Of a DNA stretch of 64,000 nt, positions 39,052 to 49,002 are shown one piece after another. The number at the start of each line of letters is the position of its first letter. Position 1 is the first letter of the stretch. The DNA is from Macrococcoides caseolyticum (GTDB lineage Bacteria > Bacillota > Bacilli > Staphylococcales > Staphylococcaceae). The stretch spans positions 62,001 through 126,000 of the forward strand of contig NZ_JAHCPS010000006.1 in assembly GCF_021366795.1 (NCBI RefSeq), in the 5' to 3' direction. The translations under genes were made by a program, and so were the position numbers. The notes below the pieces were generated by a model. It saw nothing but the letters and a program-made list of their open reading frames with translations, was not told the origin of the DNA and ran no database searches.

Positions 39052-40113
39052 TTATACTAATTCATCATCGAATAAATCTTGAGTTGGTTCAGCTTCAGGA
39101 ATATCTGCCTTCACTGCATCTTTATCTTCACCAATACCCATAGCTTTACGGATTTTCTGATCGATTTCATCTCGTACTTCTGGATTCTCACGTAAATAGG
39201 TCTTGATATTTTCTCTACCTTGTCCGATACGCTCACCTTCATATGAATACCAGGCACCTGACTTCTGAAGCACTTCATATTCAGCACCTAAATCAACCAT
39301 TTCGCCTTCACGAGAAATACCTTGACCATACATAATATCCACTTCTGCTACTTTAAATGGTGGTGCTACTTTATTTTTTACAACTTTAATTTTAGTACGA
39401 TTTCCGACGATATCTTGTCCTTGTTTTAATTGCTCAGCTCGACGAACTTCTAAACGTACTGAAGAATAGAATTTAAGTGCTCGTCCACCTGGCGTTGTTT
39501 CAGGGTTACCAAACATAACACCGATTTTTTCACGTACCTGGTTAATGAATATAGCAATCGTATTCGATTTAGAAACCGCACCTGAAAGCTTTCTTAATGC
39601 TTGAGACATTAATCTTGCCTGAAGACCCATATGTGAATCTCCCATTTCGCCTTCAATCTCAGCTTTAGGTGTAAGCGCTGCAACTGAGTCAACTACAATA
39701 ATATCGACAGCACCACTTCGTACAAACGCTTCAGCAATCTCTAAACCTTGTTCCCCATGATCAGGTTGTGATAAGTATAAATTATCAATGTCTACACCAA
39801 GCTTTTGCGCATAAACTGGATCTAATGCATGCTCTGCATCAATAAATGCTGCGATACCACCCTGCTTTTGAACTTCTGCAATCGCATGTAATGCCACTGT
39901 TGTCTTACCCGAACTTTCAGGTCCATAAATTTCGATAATACGTCCTTTCGGATAACCACCTATGCCAAGGGCGTTATCTAAAGTAATTGATCCAGATGAA
40001 ACTGCAGAAACATTGCGTGTCGCATTTTCGCCAAGTTTCATGACTGCACCTTTACCAAATGATTTCTCCATATTCTTAATTACTGTGTCTAAAGCTTTTT
40101 GACGTTCACTCAT
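39052..40113 (-). CDS. recA: recombinase A
   Basis: Strand-exchange ATPase and coprotease of the SOS repressor. The 353 residues carry Walker [12 protein letters not shown] (about 63-73), IDAEHALDP, the L1/L2 DNA loops ([24 protein letters not shown] is the region) and [17 protein letters not shown], and an acidic C-terminus. ATG at 40113 after AGGAGG. It follows pgsA directly; the cinA gene found here in staphylococci is missing. A LexA box and a sigma-A promoter lie about 150-190 bp upstream. Confidence 0.98.
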   Translation of the reverse strand: MSERQKALDTVIKNMEKSFGKGAVMKLGENATRNVSAVSSGSITLDNALGIGGYPKGRIIEIYGPESSGKTTVALHAIAEVQKQGGIAAFIDAEHALDPVYAQKLGVDIDNLYLSQPDHGEQGLEIAEAFVRSGAVDIIVVDSVAALTPKAEIEGEMGDSHMGLQARLMSQALRKLSGAVSKSNTIAIFINQVREKIGVMFGNPETTPGGRALKFYSSVRLEVRRAEQLKQGQDIVGNRTKIKVVKNKVAPPFKVAEVDIMYGQGISREGEMVDLGAEYEVLQKSGAWYSYEGERIGQGRENIKTYLRENPEVRDEIDQKIRKAMGIGEDKDAVKADIPEAEPTQDLFDDELV

Positions 40114-40256
40114 ATATTATTCTTCCTCCTAAGTCACTTCTCATGTATCAATGATTTCAATGCAATCCTAATGCATTGAATGTATCTTTCTTGTAATGCT
40201 TTCAAAACTATTCTAACAACGTGTTAGCGGTGACCTCATTACTCACTACAAATAAT

Positions 40257-40307
40257 ACTATACTTATATTTGAGTAATTAATCAAGCAAAAAGCGAACGC
40301 ATGTTTG
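40257..40307 (-). promoter_or_regulatory. recA promoter with LexA (SOS) box
   Basis: Minus-strand TTGATT (40280-40285), 17 bp, TATAGT (40257-40262). Nine bases before the -35 lies CGAACGCATGTTTG (40294-40307, plus strand), one mismatch from the Gram-positive LexA consensus CGAACRNRYGTTYC. Leader of about 140 nt before recA. Confidence 0.8.
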
Positions 40308-40345
40308 TATTTTTTCGTTTTTTTCCTTTTTTAAGGAGAACATAA

Positions 40346-40389
40346 TAAAAACATACTCAGATTAACAGCATCGTCATCTCAGTATGTTT
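40346..40389 (-). terminator. pgsA terminator
   Basis: AAACATACTGAGAT / ATCTGAGTATGTTT with one mismatch and a 13-base loop, followed by TTATTATG on the minus strand. Confidence 0.7.
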
Positions 40390-40401
40390 AACATTTCATT
40401 T

Positions 40402-40983
40402 TTATTTTGAATTTTTGAAAACATTTCGGCCATGATAAAAATATTCAATCCCAGACAAAATGGTAAAGAACACTGCGATATACATTAAAGGATACCCTAA
40501 CTTAATGCCAATGAATTGATTGAATGGCTCATTTAATAAAAGTAAAGTCATTGCAAGCATTGTCACAGCTGTTTTAATTTTACCGAGTTGCCCTGCAGCA
40601 GATACAAAACCTTGTTCGATTTGAAGCAAACGAAGCCCTGTTACTGCAAACTCACGTGCAATAATGATAATTGCCATCCATGAAGGTATAAGATCAAGTT
40701 CAACTAGCGCAATGAGTCCGCTAGAAACTAGTAATTTATCTGCCAGTGGATCCAAAAATTTACCCATATTCGTAACAAGTTGCCATTTACGGGCTAAATA
40801 GCCATCCACCCAATCTGTTAATGATGCAAAGATAAAAATACAAGCTGCGATCAACTGCTCGACGCGCATCACATCACTACCAAGTATCGCGATGTCACCC
40901 ATATTAAAATCCGCAAGTAAAAAGATTAAAAAAACAGGAATTAACAATACACGAGCTACAGTAATTTGATTTGGTATATTCAT
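40402..40983 (-). CDS. pgsA: CDP-diacylglycerol-glycerol-3-phosphate 3-phosphatidyltransferase
   Basis: Membrane enzyme that makes phosphatidylglycerol phosphate, the committed step to PG, cardiolipin and lipoteichoic acid donors. The 193 residues have about four spans and the CDP-alcohol phosphatidyltransferase motif D-G-x2-A-R-x8-G-x3-D-x3-D, here beginning DWVDGYLAR and ending [12 protein letters not shown]. Follows rodZ, as in other Staphylococcaceae. Confidence 0.96.
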   Translation of the reverse strand: MNIPNQITVARVLLIPVFLIFLLADFNMGDIAILGSDVMRVEQLIAACIFIFASLTDWVDGYLARKWQLVTNMGKFLDPLADKLLVSSGLIALVELDLIPSWMAIIIIAREFAVTGLRLLQIEQGFVSAAGQLGKIKTAVTMLAMTLLLLNEPFNQFIGIKLGYPLMYIAVFFTILSGIEYFYHGRNVFKNSK

Positions 40984-41037
40984 TTTAAACTTCCTTTTCT
41001 ATTATTCTAATTTGATTATCATACATTGTAACGTCAA

Positions 41038-41889
41038 CTATTGTACCACTTTAAAGAAGTAAGTTCTTGTTATTAAATTCTCTGCTTCCTTCGGCACATT
41101 TACCTTTACGCCATTGATAAACACGTTCATTGTCGTAGAATTACCAGATATTAAAGTAATACTTTTCACATTTTTATCAATTTTAATCACTTCATTTTTT
41201 ATTTCTTTATAAACATAATTTTTCTTATTACTATCATAAACTTGAACCCAAGTTGGGATACTAGAATTTACTTTTAATTCAATCGGTTGATTCGTCGAAA
41301 TTTCATAAGCTAAATTAGCACCATCAAAGTTTTTATATGTTAACTTAACTGGTTCAACTTTAGGTTTCACTTTGACATTTTCTTTCGTTTCTTTTTTGGG
41401 CGTTGCAGTGGTTGCAACTGGTTTTTCTTCCGTTTTCCTTTCAACCTTTACATCACGGCTTTTATTAATATCTTCAGCTTGCCAGACATTATTTTTATCC
41501 GTGAAGATAAACTGTGAAAATATAAGCCAGACTAAAAATAAAACAACACTTATCCCAAGTATCCATACAAGTAGTTTTTGCACACTGTTATCTGACTGAT
41601 GCTCGACGGCTGTGTTTTTAATTTGTTGACTCGCTTCTTTTGCGGACAATTTTTTGGCTGGCAATTCATCCTTATGTTCTGATAACAGTGATTCTGCATT
41701 CAAGTTGACAGCTTTGGCATATTTTTCGATAAATCCACGTGTATAGTCCGGATTGGGTAAACGGTCAAACTCATTTTTCTCAATCATTTCAATATACTTT
41801 TTCTGTATTCGTACCTTTTTTTCTAAATCAATCAGTGTCATACCAAGTGATTCTCGTTTAGAACGTAGTATTTGTCCAATTAATTTCAT
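41038..41889 (-). CDS. rodZ: RodZ/YmfM-like cell-shape protein
   Basis: A 283-residue membrane protein: N-terminal helix-turn-helix (HTH_25, LRSKRESLGMTLIDLEKKV, residues about 8-70), a Lys/Ser-rich linker, one span (LLVWILGISVVLFLVWLIF, about 106-125), a Lys/Glu-rich linker and a C-terminal beta domain (DUF4115 type; ISTNQPIELKVNSSIPTWV). In rods RodZ binds MreB; in cocci without MreB its function is unclear. ATG at 41889 after GGGGCC. Conserved ymfK-rodZ-pgsA order. Confidence 0.9.
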   Translation of the reverse strand: MKLIGQILRSKRESLGMTLIDLEKKVRIQKKYIEMIEKNEFDRLPNPDYTRGFIEKYAKAVNLNAESLLSEHKDELPAKKLSAKEASQQIKNTAVEHQSDNSVQKLLVWILGISVVLFLVWLIFSQFIFTDKNNVWQAEDINKSRDVKVERKTEEKPVATTATPKKETKENVKVKPKVEPVKLTYKNFDGANLAYEISTNQPIELKVNSSIPTWVQVYDSNKKNYVYKEIKNEVIKIDKNVKSITLISGNSTTMNVFINGVKVNVPKEAENLITRTYFFKVVQ

Positions 41890-41908
41890 AATGGCCCCCT
41901 ATTAAAAA

Positions 41909-42703
41909 TCAAAAGAATGCAAATTCATCATTATCAAAAAGGTTATTGTTTGATAATTGTTCATAAGTAATTTCCTGATCTTCTGTTTCTCTTAATTCAA
42001 TAATATAATCAAAATCATCTAATGAATAGTCTGTTTTTTGAACAAATAAATCAGGGTGTTCAATCACTTTTGTAGTCTCAAGTGACATCACTTCTCGAAC
42101 GAGATTTAAATGTTCCGCATTTTGTTTTATACTTAAAGCACCATCAATGATAAAAATATGTTTATCATCATATTCGCCTTTATATAACTGATTCCTAACG
42201 GTTTGTTTAATCATTGTAGATGATATAAAGAGCCATTTTTTGTGTGCACAGACACTTGCAGCAACAACTGATTCTGTCTTGCCTACGCGTGGCATCCCAC
42301 GAATGCCAATCACCTGATTGCCATCCTGCTTAAATAACTCCGCCATTAAATCGACAAGTATGCCTAAGTCTTTCCTTATAAACTTAAACACATGTTTATT
42401 ATTTTCAGCACGTTCAATGTGTTGCCCATGTCGTACAGCTAATCGGTCTTGTAGTAGTGGTTCACGCAATTTTAATATTTCTATATCTTCTAATTGGGAA
42501 ATGATATTTTCAAATCGTGTTACTTTTTCCAGGTTATCTGTCTTTATTAAAAGGCCTCTTACACCTTGATCAACACCATTAATGGTGATAATACTAATGC
42601 CAAGGACACCAAGAAGACTAGATACATCACCAAGCAGTCCTGCACGGTTGATTTTAATTTCATATTCTAAATACCATTCTTTCGTTTCTTTGAGTGATGC
42701 CAT
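41909..42703 (-). CDS. ymfK: YmfK-like protein (DUF3388)
   Basis: A 264-residue protein of the DUF3388 family, always found beside ymfI and ymfM in Firmicutes. N-terminal ACT-like segment (WYLEYEIKINRAGLLGDVSSLLGVLGISIITING) and, at about residue 130, a P-loop-like GIRGMPRVGKTESV followed by a WLFISSTMIKQTVR strand and FIIDGALS, suggesting an ATPase-like C-terminal domain. Function not established. It lies between ymfI and rodZ with short gaps. Confidence 0.85.
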   Translation of the reverse strand: MASLKETKEWYLEYEIKINRAGLLGDVSSLLGVLGISIITINGVDQGVRGLLIKTDNLEKVTRFENIISQLEDIEILKLREPLLQDRLAVRHGQHIERAENNKHVFKFIRKDLGILVDLMAELFKQDGNQVIGIRGMPRVGKTESVVAASVCAHKKWLFISSTMIKQTVRNQLYKGEYDDKHIFIIDGALSIKQNAEHLNLVREVMSLETTKVIEHPDLFVQKTDYSLDDFDYIIELRETEDQEITYEQLSNNNLFDNDEFAFF

Positions 42704-42714
42704 TTACTGACCCC

Positions 42715-43425
42715 CTAAATATACCATCCACCATTAATTCGATGAACAGTACCTGTTATCGATTGTGCTAAATCTCCTAATAAATAACGGACAACGTGAC
42801 TGACTTCTTTTGGTTCGATTAAACGCTGTTGTGGAACCTCTGCTAAAACCGATGTGACATCTTGTGCATCTAATTGTAAAGTCATTTTACCATTGACAAT
42901 ACCGGGTGCAATAACATTTGCAGTCACTCCTGTAAGCGCTAGTTCTTTAGCAATCGATTTAATATACCCGATTTGCGCTGCTTTCATGCCACTATATAAA
43001 GATTCCATTGCACTACCTGTCTCACCCCAGATGGAACTAATAACAACAATACGGCCACTTGCTCCTTGTAATAACCCGCTTAGTGTGAATTGTGTAAGTT
43101 TAACAAGGTTTGCAAAATGAATTTGAAACTGCGTGTCCATCGCATCAGTCGTAATGTCTTGAACAGCTGAAAAATGAGCTGTCCCCGCTGCATAGATCAA
43201 ACCATCCAGATGACTAACCATCCAATCTTCAAATGGTGAATGAATAAGTGGTTGACTCAAATCAAACTGCACCAACGTGACAGGTTTATCTTTAAAGAAT
43301 GTTTGCAACTGCTCACGATGACTTGAATAAAAATGCGCGATCACTTCATGATTATTTTCTAACAAATCCAACACAATCTGTTTACCAATATCTCCACTTG
43401 CACCTATTACAATATATTTACCCAT
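42715..43425 (-). CDS. ymfI: short-chain dehydrogenase YmfI
   Basis: SDR-family oxidoreductase; in B. subtilis YmfI reduces the 5-aminopentanone group on elongation factor P to 5-aminopentanol. The 236 residues have the nucleotide loop GASGDIGKQIVLDLLE, GLIYAAGTAHF, the catalytic Ser in VVISSIWGETG and YSGMKAAQ (Tyr-x3-Lys), and end in a typical GGWYI. It overlaps ymfH by 8 bp, so the operon is tightly coupled. Confidence 0.92.
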   Translation of the reverse strand: MGKYIVIGASGDIGKQIVLDLLENNHEVIAHFYSSHREQLQTFFKDKPVTLVQFDLSQPLIHSPFEDWMVSHLDGLIYAAGTAHFSAVQDITTDAMDTQFQIHFANLVKLTQFTLSGLLQGASGRIVVISSIWGETGSAMESLYSGMKAAQIGYIKSIAKELALTGVTANVIAPGIVNGKMTLQLDAQDVTSVLAEVPQQRLIEPKEVSHVVRYLLGDLAQSITGTVHRINGGWYI

Positions 43426-44692
43426 TACGTTTCTCGATTCTACTATCGGTTATATGTGCATTTTCTATAGCTGTCTTATACGTATCAATACAATCTTCCA
43501 GTGTAAGCGATTCTAGTAGCGGTAATAAATCAAACAGTATAACATCGTTGAAATAGTAACGTGTAAACTGATTCGCAATATACTCTGGACTATTCATGCT
43601 TGATACATATTCTCCAATGGTCTGCCTAACGATTAAATCAAATGATTTTTGATCGTTTAATGCGTCAAAATTATACAATTGACTGATTAAACGTTGTTTT
43701 AATCGATCAACATCTTTAGAAGCACCTGCGATAAACATATGAGAAAACGTCGGTTCAATTGTAAAATTAAACCCAAATGAATCATCAATGAGGTGGTCTT
43801 TTAACAACGATTGATAAAAGTCCGTTTGCTCTCCAAATAATAAATCTAAAGCAAATAACATTTTAAGTTCTGTTAATATGAGATTATCTGCACTCTTATA
43901 ATTATCAGTTTTAATACCCAGCATTATTTTGTCCATTTGAACATTATCTAAGGCTTTCACTTCAGGTTGTTTTATAGTGTCAGGTTCTTCAAATGGTAAT
44001 AATGCGACGGGTGTAAACGTATCATATGGTTTAATGATTGTATTAATATAATCTTTAATTGCATAAGGCTCAACATTACCAACAATAAACATGACCATAT
44101 TTTCAGGATGATAAAATGTATTATAGCATGTATAAAGTGTTTCATGCGTAATCTCCTGAATACTGTCAACCGTACCTGCAATATCCACTCGTACAGGATG
44201 GACATGATACATCGCCTGTAATGTCTGATAGTATAATCTGTAATTCGGCTGGTCCTGGTACATTTTAATCTCTTCAGCAATAATGCCTACCTCTTTAGCC
44301 ACACTTTCTTTTGTGAACCAAGGTGTTTGCAACATATCAACAAGCAATTTTATATTTTCTTGTAGTGATTCTACAGTTGTAAATAAGTAACTTGTTCTGT
44401 CGTATGATGTAAATGCATTTGCTGAACTACCGTGTTCTGAAAATGCATTAAACATATCCCCATGTTCTTTTTCAAACATTTTATGCTCCAGAAAATGTGC
44501 AATCCCTTTAGGCATATGAATTTCCGTGCCATCATTTGCAATAAAATCATTATGTATAGAACCATATTTAGCCGTCATTGTCACATAGGATTTCTGAAAT
44601 CCCTTTTTAGGAATAATAAATAACTGCATCCCATTATTTAACTTTGCTTCATAAAGCGTTTCATCGATTGCTTGATAATATGTTTGTTTCAT
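43418..44692 (-). CDS. ymfH: M16 zinc peptidase YmfH (catalytic subunit)
   Basis: A 424-residue M16B peptidase with the inverted zinc motif HFLEHKMFE and the third ligand Glu in a downstream EIKMYQDQ stretch. Its R/Y pair is expected in the C-terminal half. It is coupled by ATGA overlap to ymfF, the family partner without the zinc motif, giving a two-gene processing-peptidase-like pair of unknown substrate. RNA for the operon enters from ymfC/ftsK. Confidence 0.92.
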   Translation of the reverse strand: MKQTYYQAIDETLYEAKLNNGMQLFIIPKKGFQKSYVTMTAKYGSIHNDFIANDGTEIHMPKGIAHFLEHKMFEKEHGDMFNAFSEHGSSANAFTSYDRTSYLFTTVESLQENIKLLVDMLQTPWFTKESVAKEVGIIAEEIKMYQDQPNYRLYYQTLQAMYHVHPVRVDIAGTVDSIQEITHETLYTCYNTFYHPENMVMFIVGNVEPYAIKDYINTIIKPYDTFTPVALLPFEEPDTIKQPEVKALDNVQMDKIMLGIKTDNYKSADNLILTELKMLFALDLLFGEQTDFYQSLLKDHLIDDSFGFNFTIEPTFSHMFIAGASKDVDRLKQRLISQLYNFDALNDQKSFDLIVRQTIGEYVSSMNSPEYIANQFTRYYFNDVILFDLLPLLESLTLEDCIDTYKTAIENAHITDSRIEKRNG

Positions 44693-45918
44693 TCTGACTC
44701 CTCACTTGTCAAACAGTGTATCGTATGTAATATACCCGTTTGCGCCAATTGGATAATATCCTCTTTTGTTACTGCATTTATGCCTTTGATCCATTCTTCT
44801 TCGGTTACAATACTTCCAAATGTATTAGAAAACTCAATTTCAATGAACCCTTTAGGACGATCCAGAGATTCTTTTTTCTGATTAATGACTAAACGTTTCG
44901 CAGTTTCCAATAAATTAACATCAAAATTTCCGCTTTTTATATTTTCAAATTCTGCTTGAATGGTATCAATCGCTTGTTGTCGTTTGTCCTGATTAACGCC
45001 GGATAATACATATAAAATACCACTTCTTGCATCAATTTGACTATGTATTTGATACGCTAAACTCAGTTTTTCTCTAACATTTGTAAACAGAAGACTAGAA
45101 GGATCTCCACCAAATATCTGATTTAAAATGATGAAAGAAAAATAACTCTTTTCTGCATGTCGTACATCAAACTGATATCCCATATTAATACGTGCTTGTT
45201 TCGTATCAATGTGTTCCACCAATGTTTGTACTTGATGCCTTTGCTTAAGTTTAATATTGCTTAACTTCACACAATTGTCTGGCAGCTTAAGATATTGATG
45301 AACTAACGTGTTGATACGTGCTGAATCAATATCACCGACCACAAAAAGTTCAACTTCATCCTGATTAAGCATTGATTGATAGGCGCGATACACATCATGA
45401 CCTGTAACGGTATATAAATGATGAATGTCCCCAAATGCAGGATTTTGCATCGATTGATCTTCAAACATCGCTTTTAATAATTGATAAAAGCCATATTGAC
45501 CAAGATTTTCTTTAATAGCATCATACTTATTTCTAAATAAATGCTTTTCAACATTAATCAGTTCATCTTTAAACTGAAAGTCATCAACATTAGGATGATA
45601 AATGACCTCATTTAAAAGCTGAAACGCTTGTTGTAAGACATCTTCATCTTCTAAATATTTATCGTTAATCACATCAATACCTACAGTAAAAACATGGGCA
45701 TTATTTTGTTTAATCACATGACTATATAAATTTGCTCCGTATAAATAGGCAAGATGGTTAATCATCGCCTGTTCATTCGGATATCGTTTGCTCGTTTTTT
45801 GAATTAATTTTGATAAAATTGCTCTTTCACTCATCGTCTGAATATCAAGTGGTGCCTTAAACTTTAACACGATTGACACAGTCTTAAATTTATCTGTATT
45901 GAGTAAATGTACTGCCAT
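44689..45918 (-). CDS. ymfF: M16 peptidase-like YmfF (non-catalytic subunit)
   Basis: A 409-residue M16-family protein in which the HxxEH zinc motif is absent from the usual place (the region reads ILSKLIQKTSKRYPNEQAM), so it should be the structural partner of YmfH, like alpha-MPP or PqqF-type partners. The C-terminal half keeps the family fold, with ARINMGYQFDVRHAEK and YQIHSQIDARSGILYV. Four-base overlap with ymfH. Confidence 0.9.
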   Translation of the reverse strand: MAVHLLNTDKFKTVSIVLKFKAPLDIQTMSERAILSKLIQKTSKRYPNEQAMINHLAYLYGANLYSHVIKQNNAHVFTVGIDVINDKYLEDEDVLQQAFQLLNEVIYHPNVDDFQFKDELINVEKHLFRNKYDAIKENLGQYGFYQLLKAMFEDQSMQNPAFGDIHHLYTVTGHDVYRAYQSMLNQDEVELFVVGDIDSARINTLVHQYLKLPDNCVKLSNIKLKQRHQVQTLVEHIDTKQARINMGYQFDVRHAEKSYFSFIILNQIFGGDPSSLLFTNVREKLSLAYQIHSQIDARSGILYVLSGVNQDKRQQAIDTIQAEFENIKSGNFDVNLLETAKRLVINQKKESLDRPKGFIEIEFSNTFGSIVTEEEWIKGINAVTKEDIIQLAQTGILHTIHCLTSEESE

Positions 45919-45927
45919 GACGGTCTC

Positions 45928-46644
45928 CTAACTTTTCTTTGTTCGTTTAATCACAAATCTTACCTGACTAGATTTGAAATAATTCAGAGAATATAAAATC
46001 GGTTCATCCCATGCATTATAATGAGTTTGTTTAAATAATAACAAACTTTCTTCCGGTGCACACTGTAATGCATTAGATATATATGGTTCATATGCAATGG
46101 ATTCAATTTCACTTTCTGCATATTCTACCTTTAAGCGCTCTGTTCGCCCTAATAGCTCTAAGAGCGAATGTTGTAAAATCTCCTGTGCGCCTGAAAATGG
46201 CGCAGCATTAATTTTATCCAGACAATACACAACAGGTTCATCATTAGCCGTTCTGATCCGTTCAACGACAGTAATGTGATGCCTTTCTTCCATTTTTAAT
46301 ACACGTTGATCATCTATAGATGGCTGTTCAATATCATGGCTAATCATTAAAGTTCCCGCAACTTGTCCAGCTTCCTCAATCATACTTGTAATACTTTTTA
46401 ACTCATCGATAGGATATAAAAAGATGGGTTTATGCTTTATAAAATAACCTTCCTGAAAATGTTCAGAAATAATTTGTTCTGTGACAAGTTCATGAAACGC
46501 AAGCTCAATATCATCACGTGATTTATTTAGGATTTTTGAAATTTCATATTGTGATGGTAAAGGCATATGTTTCATGAACTTTCCCTGATCAATTTGTTCT
46601 AAAATCCAATCTTTAATAAATACAACTTCACTGTTAACTGACAT
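45928..46644 (-). CDS. ymfC: GntR/HutC-family regulator YmfC
   Basis: A 238-residue repressor: GntR winged helix at the N-terminus (FIKDWILEQIDQGKFMKHMPLPSQYEISKIL...) and a UTRA effector domain (residues about 75-235, with ERIRTANDEPVVYCLDKI). The conserved neighbour of ftsK and the ymf genes in Firmicutes. The effector is unknown. It starts 10 bp downstream of ftsK, in the same direction. Confidence 0.88.
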   Translation of the reverse strand: MSVNSEVVFIKDWILEQIDQGKFMKHMPLPSQYEISKILNKSRDDIELAFHELVTEQIISEHFQEGYFIKHKPIFLYPIDELKSITSMIEEAGQVAGTLMISHDIEQPSIDDQRVLKMEERHHITVVERIRTANDEPVVYCLDKINAAPFSGAQEILQHSLLELLGRTERLKVEYAESEIESIAYEPYISNALQCAPEESLLLFKQTHYNAWDEPILYSLNYFKSSQVRFVIKRTKKS

Positions 46645-46654
46645 GTCACTGACC

Positions 46655-48937
46655 TCACTCTAATTCTTCATTGTGATTAATTAATACGGCACGTGGCTTA
46701 CTACCAGTACTTGGACCGATAACACCATTTTCTTCAAGTTCATCAATAAGTCTTGCAGCTCTATTATAGCCGATTCTAAACTGACGTTGCAGTAGACTGG
46801 CTGATGCTTTTTGCTTATCAATGACAAATTGATACGCTTCCATATAGAGTTCATCTTCTGATTCACCAGATGACACTGGTTCTTCTGATGGTTCCAGTGA
46901 TTTTATATAATTAGCGGACTGCTGTTGACAAACAAACTGAACAACATCTTCCACTTCTTTATCTGATAAGAATGCACCTTGAATACGTTTTGGTTTTGAT
47001 TCTCCATAAGGTAAATACAACATATCCCCTTTACCTAAAAGTTTTTCGGCACCCTGCATATCCAGTATCGTTCGCGAGTCTACTTGAGAACTCACACTAA
47101 ATGCAATACGAGAAGGGATATTTGCTTTAATCAGTCCTGTAATAACATCTACAGACGGTCTTTGTGTTGCAATAATTAAATGAATGCCTGCTGCTCGCGC
47201 CATTTGTGCAAGTCGCATTATTGCAGCTTCCACGTCTTTACTTGCGACCATCATTAAGTCAGCAAGTTCATCTACAATCACAACGATATACGGCAATTCA
47301 GCATTTTTCTCACCGAGTGCTTCATTCTGGCGTCTTAAATATTGATTATACCCCTTAATGTTTCTTGTACCAGTATGACTAAACAAATCATAACGACGTT
47401 CCATTTCACCAACAATCTTCTGTAAAGCTTGTGCGGCTTTCTGAGGATTGGTAACAACAGGCGTTAATAAATGTGGTATACCATTATATACATTTAATTC
47501 TACCATTTTCGGATCGATCATCATTAATTTCACTTCATGTGGCTTAGCATGCATCAATATACTAGTAATAATCCCGTTGATACAAACAGATTTACCACTA
47601 CCTGTAGCACCTGCTACAAGTAAGTGCGGCATTTTATCAAGTTCTGCTGTCACTGCTTCACCACTAATATCTCTTCCCAAAACAACTTTCAGTTTATTCT
47701 CTTCAACCGGTGAAGCTTCAATCACTTCTCTTAGTGTAACCATAGAAATGGTGCTATTAGGTACTTCGATACCAACAGCTGATTTACCAGGGATAGGCGC
47801 TTCAATACGAATATCTTTTGCTGCAAGGGCAAGTGCTATATCATTATGTAAATTAACAATGCGACTCACCTTTACACCCATTGCCGGTTGAACTTCATAT
47901 TGTGTAACGGCTGGACCAATTCTAATTTGTGATACCTTTGCATTTACACCAAAGTTTTTTAAAGTGGATTCAAGTAATTGACCACGTTTTTTTACAGCCT
48001 GCATATTTGATTTGGCTTTCGCTGATGCTTGAGAAAGTAATTCAATCGGTGGCAATTGATAATGTATATTCTCCTGCTCACTCGTTTCACTTTGCTCCAT
48101 TGTTTCAAGTTGTGATTGTTTATGTGGTGTATTATTTTCAGTTACATGTTCATTTTCGTTAATATGTTGTTTTAAAGTATCCTTTACTTGGTTGAGATCT
48201 GTTTGAACTGACACTTCATTACCGTCATAGATTGGAATTTCATCCATATCTACTTGCTCATGTTGCATTGCTGTAATGTCTGATAAATGAGATACATCTT
48301 TAATGACTTTGTTTGTTCTCTTTTCCTGACGTCGCGCCATTTGAATTTTTGCCTGCTTAGATAAGGATTTAGTTTTATTTACTTGATACATCAGGACCAT
48401 TTGCGCTGTTTTTCTAATCGATCTGCCAAGAATTAATACGATGCTTAAAATCATCATAATAAATGAAAGTAATAAAGCACCAAATACACTTAAAAGTGTA
48501 GAAAAGACAGTATCAAATAAATAACCGATCATTCCACCACCAAAGAAATTAATCCCGGTTTTAGATTGGAGTTCGAAAATTTTATCAAAGTGCGGTACTG
48601 TTACCTTTCCTTTTATAAAGTGCTGAATGATTTCCATAAAAGCGGGTGTACTGAATAGAAGAAGTAACCAACCATTAACTCTACGATTCATCGGTATGAA
48701 TCGATTATTTACAGCGTAATAAACTGTTATTAATCCGATTAGAATATAAGCATAGAAGCGTGCAGATCCGAATATATACGTCATGAAACTGTCAATACCC
48801 AAGCCAACAAGTCCAAACTGTAATAAACCAATGACAAGGAAAGCAATAATAACAATGGATACTACAAAACGATACGGTTCGTTATTTTTCTTTTTTGAAG
48901 ACTTTCTTTTTCGGGTATTCTTTTTTTTAACTGCCAT
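46655..48937 (-). CDS. ftsK: DNA translocase FtsK/SpoIIIE
   Basis: Septum-located DNA pump that clears chromosome from the closing division plane. The 760 residues have a basic N-terminus ([16 protein letters not shown]), four membrane spans to about residue 180, a Glu/Gln-rich linker, the RecA-like motor with Walker [14 protein letters not shown] and Walker [13 protein letters not shown], and a C-terminal winged gamma domain that reads KOPS/SRS sites. ATG at 48937 after AGGTGACAA; an upstream ATG at 48997 falls in the rnjB terminator. Confidence 0.96.
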   Translation of the reverse strand: MAVKKKNTRKRKSSKKKNNEPYRFVVSIVIIAFLVIGLLQFGLVGLGIDSFMTYIFGSARFYAYILIGLITVYYAVNNRFIPMNRRVNGWLLLLFSTPAFMEIIQHFIKGKVTVPHFDKIFELQSKTGINFFGGGMIGYLFDTVFSTLLSVFGALLLSFIMMILSIVLILGRSIRKTAQMVLMYQVNKTKSLSKQAKIQMARRQEKRTNKVIKDVSHLSDITAMQHEQVDMDEIPIYDGNEVSVQTDLNQVKDTLKQHINENEHVTENNTPHKQSQLETMEQSETSEQENIHYQLPPIELLSQASAKAKSNMQAVKKRGQLLESTLKNFGVNAKVSQIRIGPAVTQYEVQPAMGVKVSRIVNLHNDIALALAAKDIRIEAPIPGKSAVGIEVPNSTISMVTLREVIEASPVEENKLKVVLGRDISGEAVTAELDKMPHLLVAGATGSGKSVCINGIITSILMHAKPHEVKLMMIDPKMVELNVYNGIPHLLTPVVTNPQKAAQALQKIVGEMERRYDLFSHTGTRNIKGYNQYLRRQNEALGEKNAELPYIVVIVDELADLMMVASKDVEAAIMRLAQMARAAGIHLIIATQRPSVDVITGLIKANIPSRIAFSVSSQVDSRTILDMQGAEKLLGKGDMLYLPYGESKPKRIQGAFLSDKEVEDVVQFVCQQQSANYIKSLEPSEEPVSSGESEDELYMEAYQFVIDKQKASASLLQRQFRIGYNRAARLIDELEENGVIGPSTGSKPRAVLINHNEELE

Positions 48938-48957
48938 TTTGTCACCTACTTTAATGT

Positions 48958-48989
48958 AAACAAATAAACAAGCTAAAATTAGCTTGTTT
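48958..48989 (-). terminator. rnjB terminator
   Basis: AAACAAGCTAA / TTAGCTTGTTT with a two-base loop and T-rich tail on the minus strand, between rnjB and ftsK. Confidence 0.7.
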
Positions 48990-49002
48990 GTTTGCATATA
49001 AT

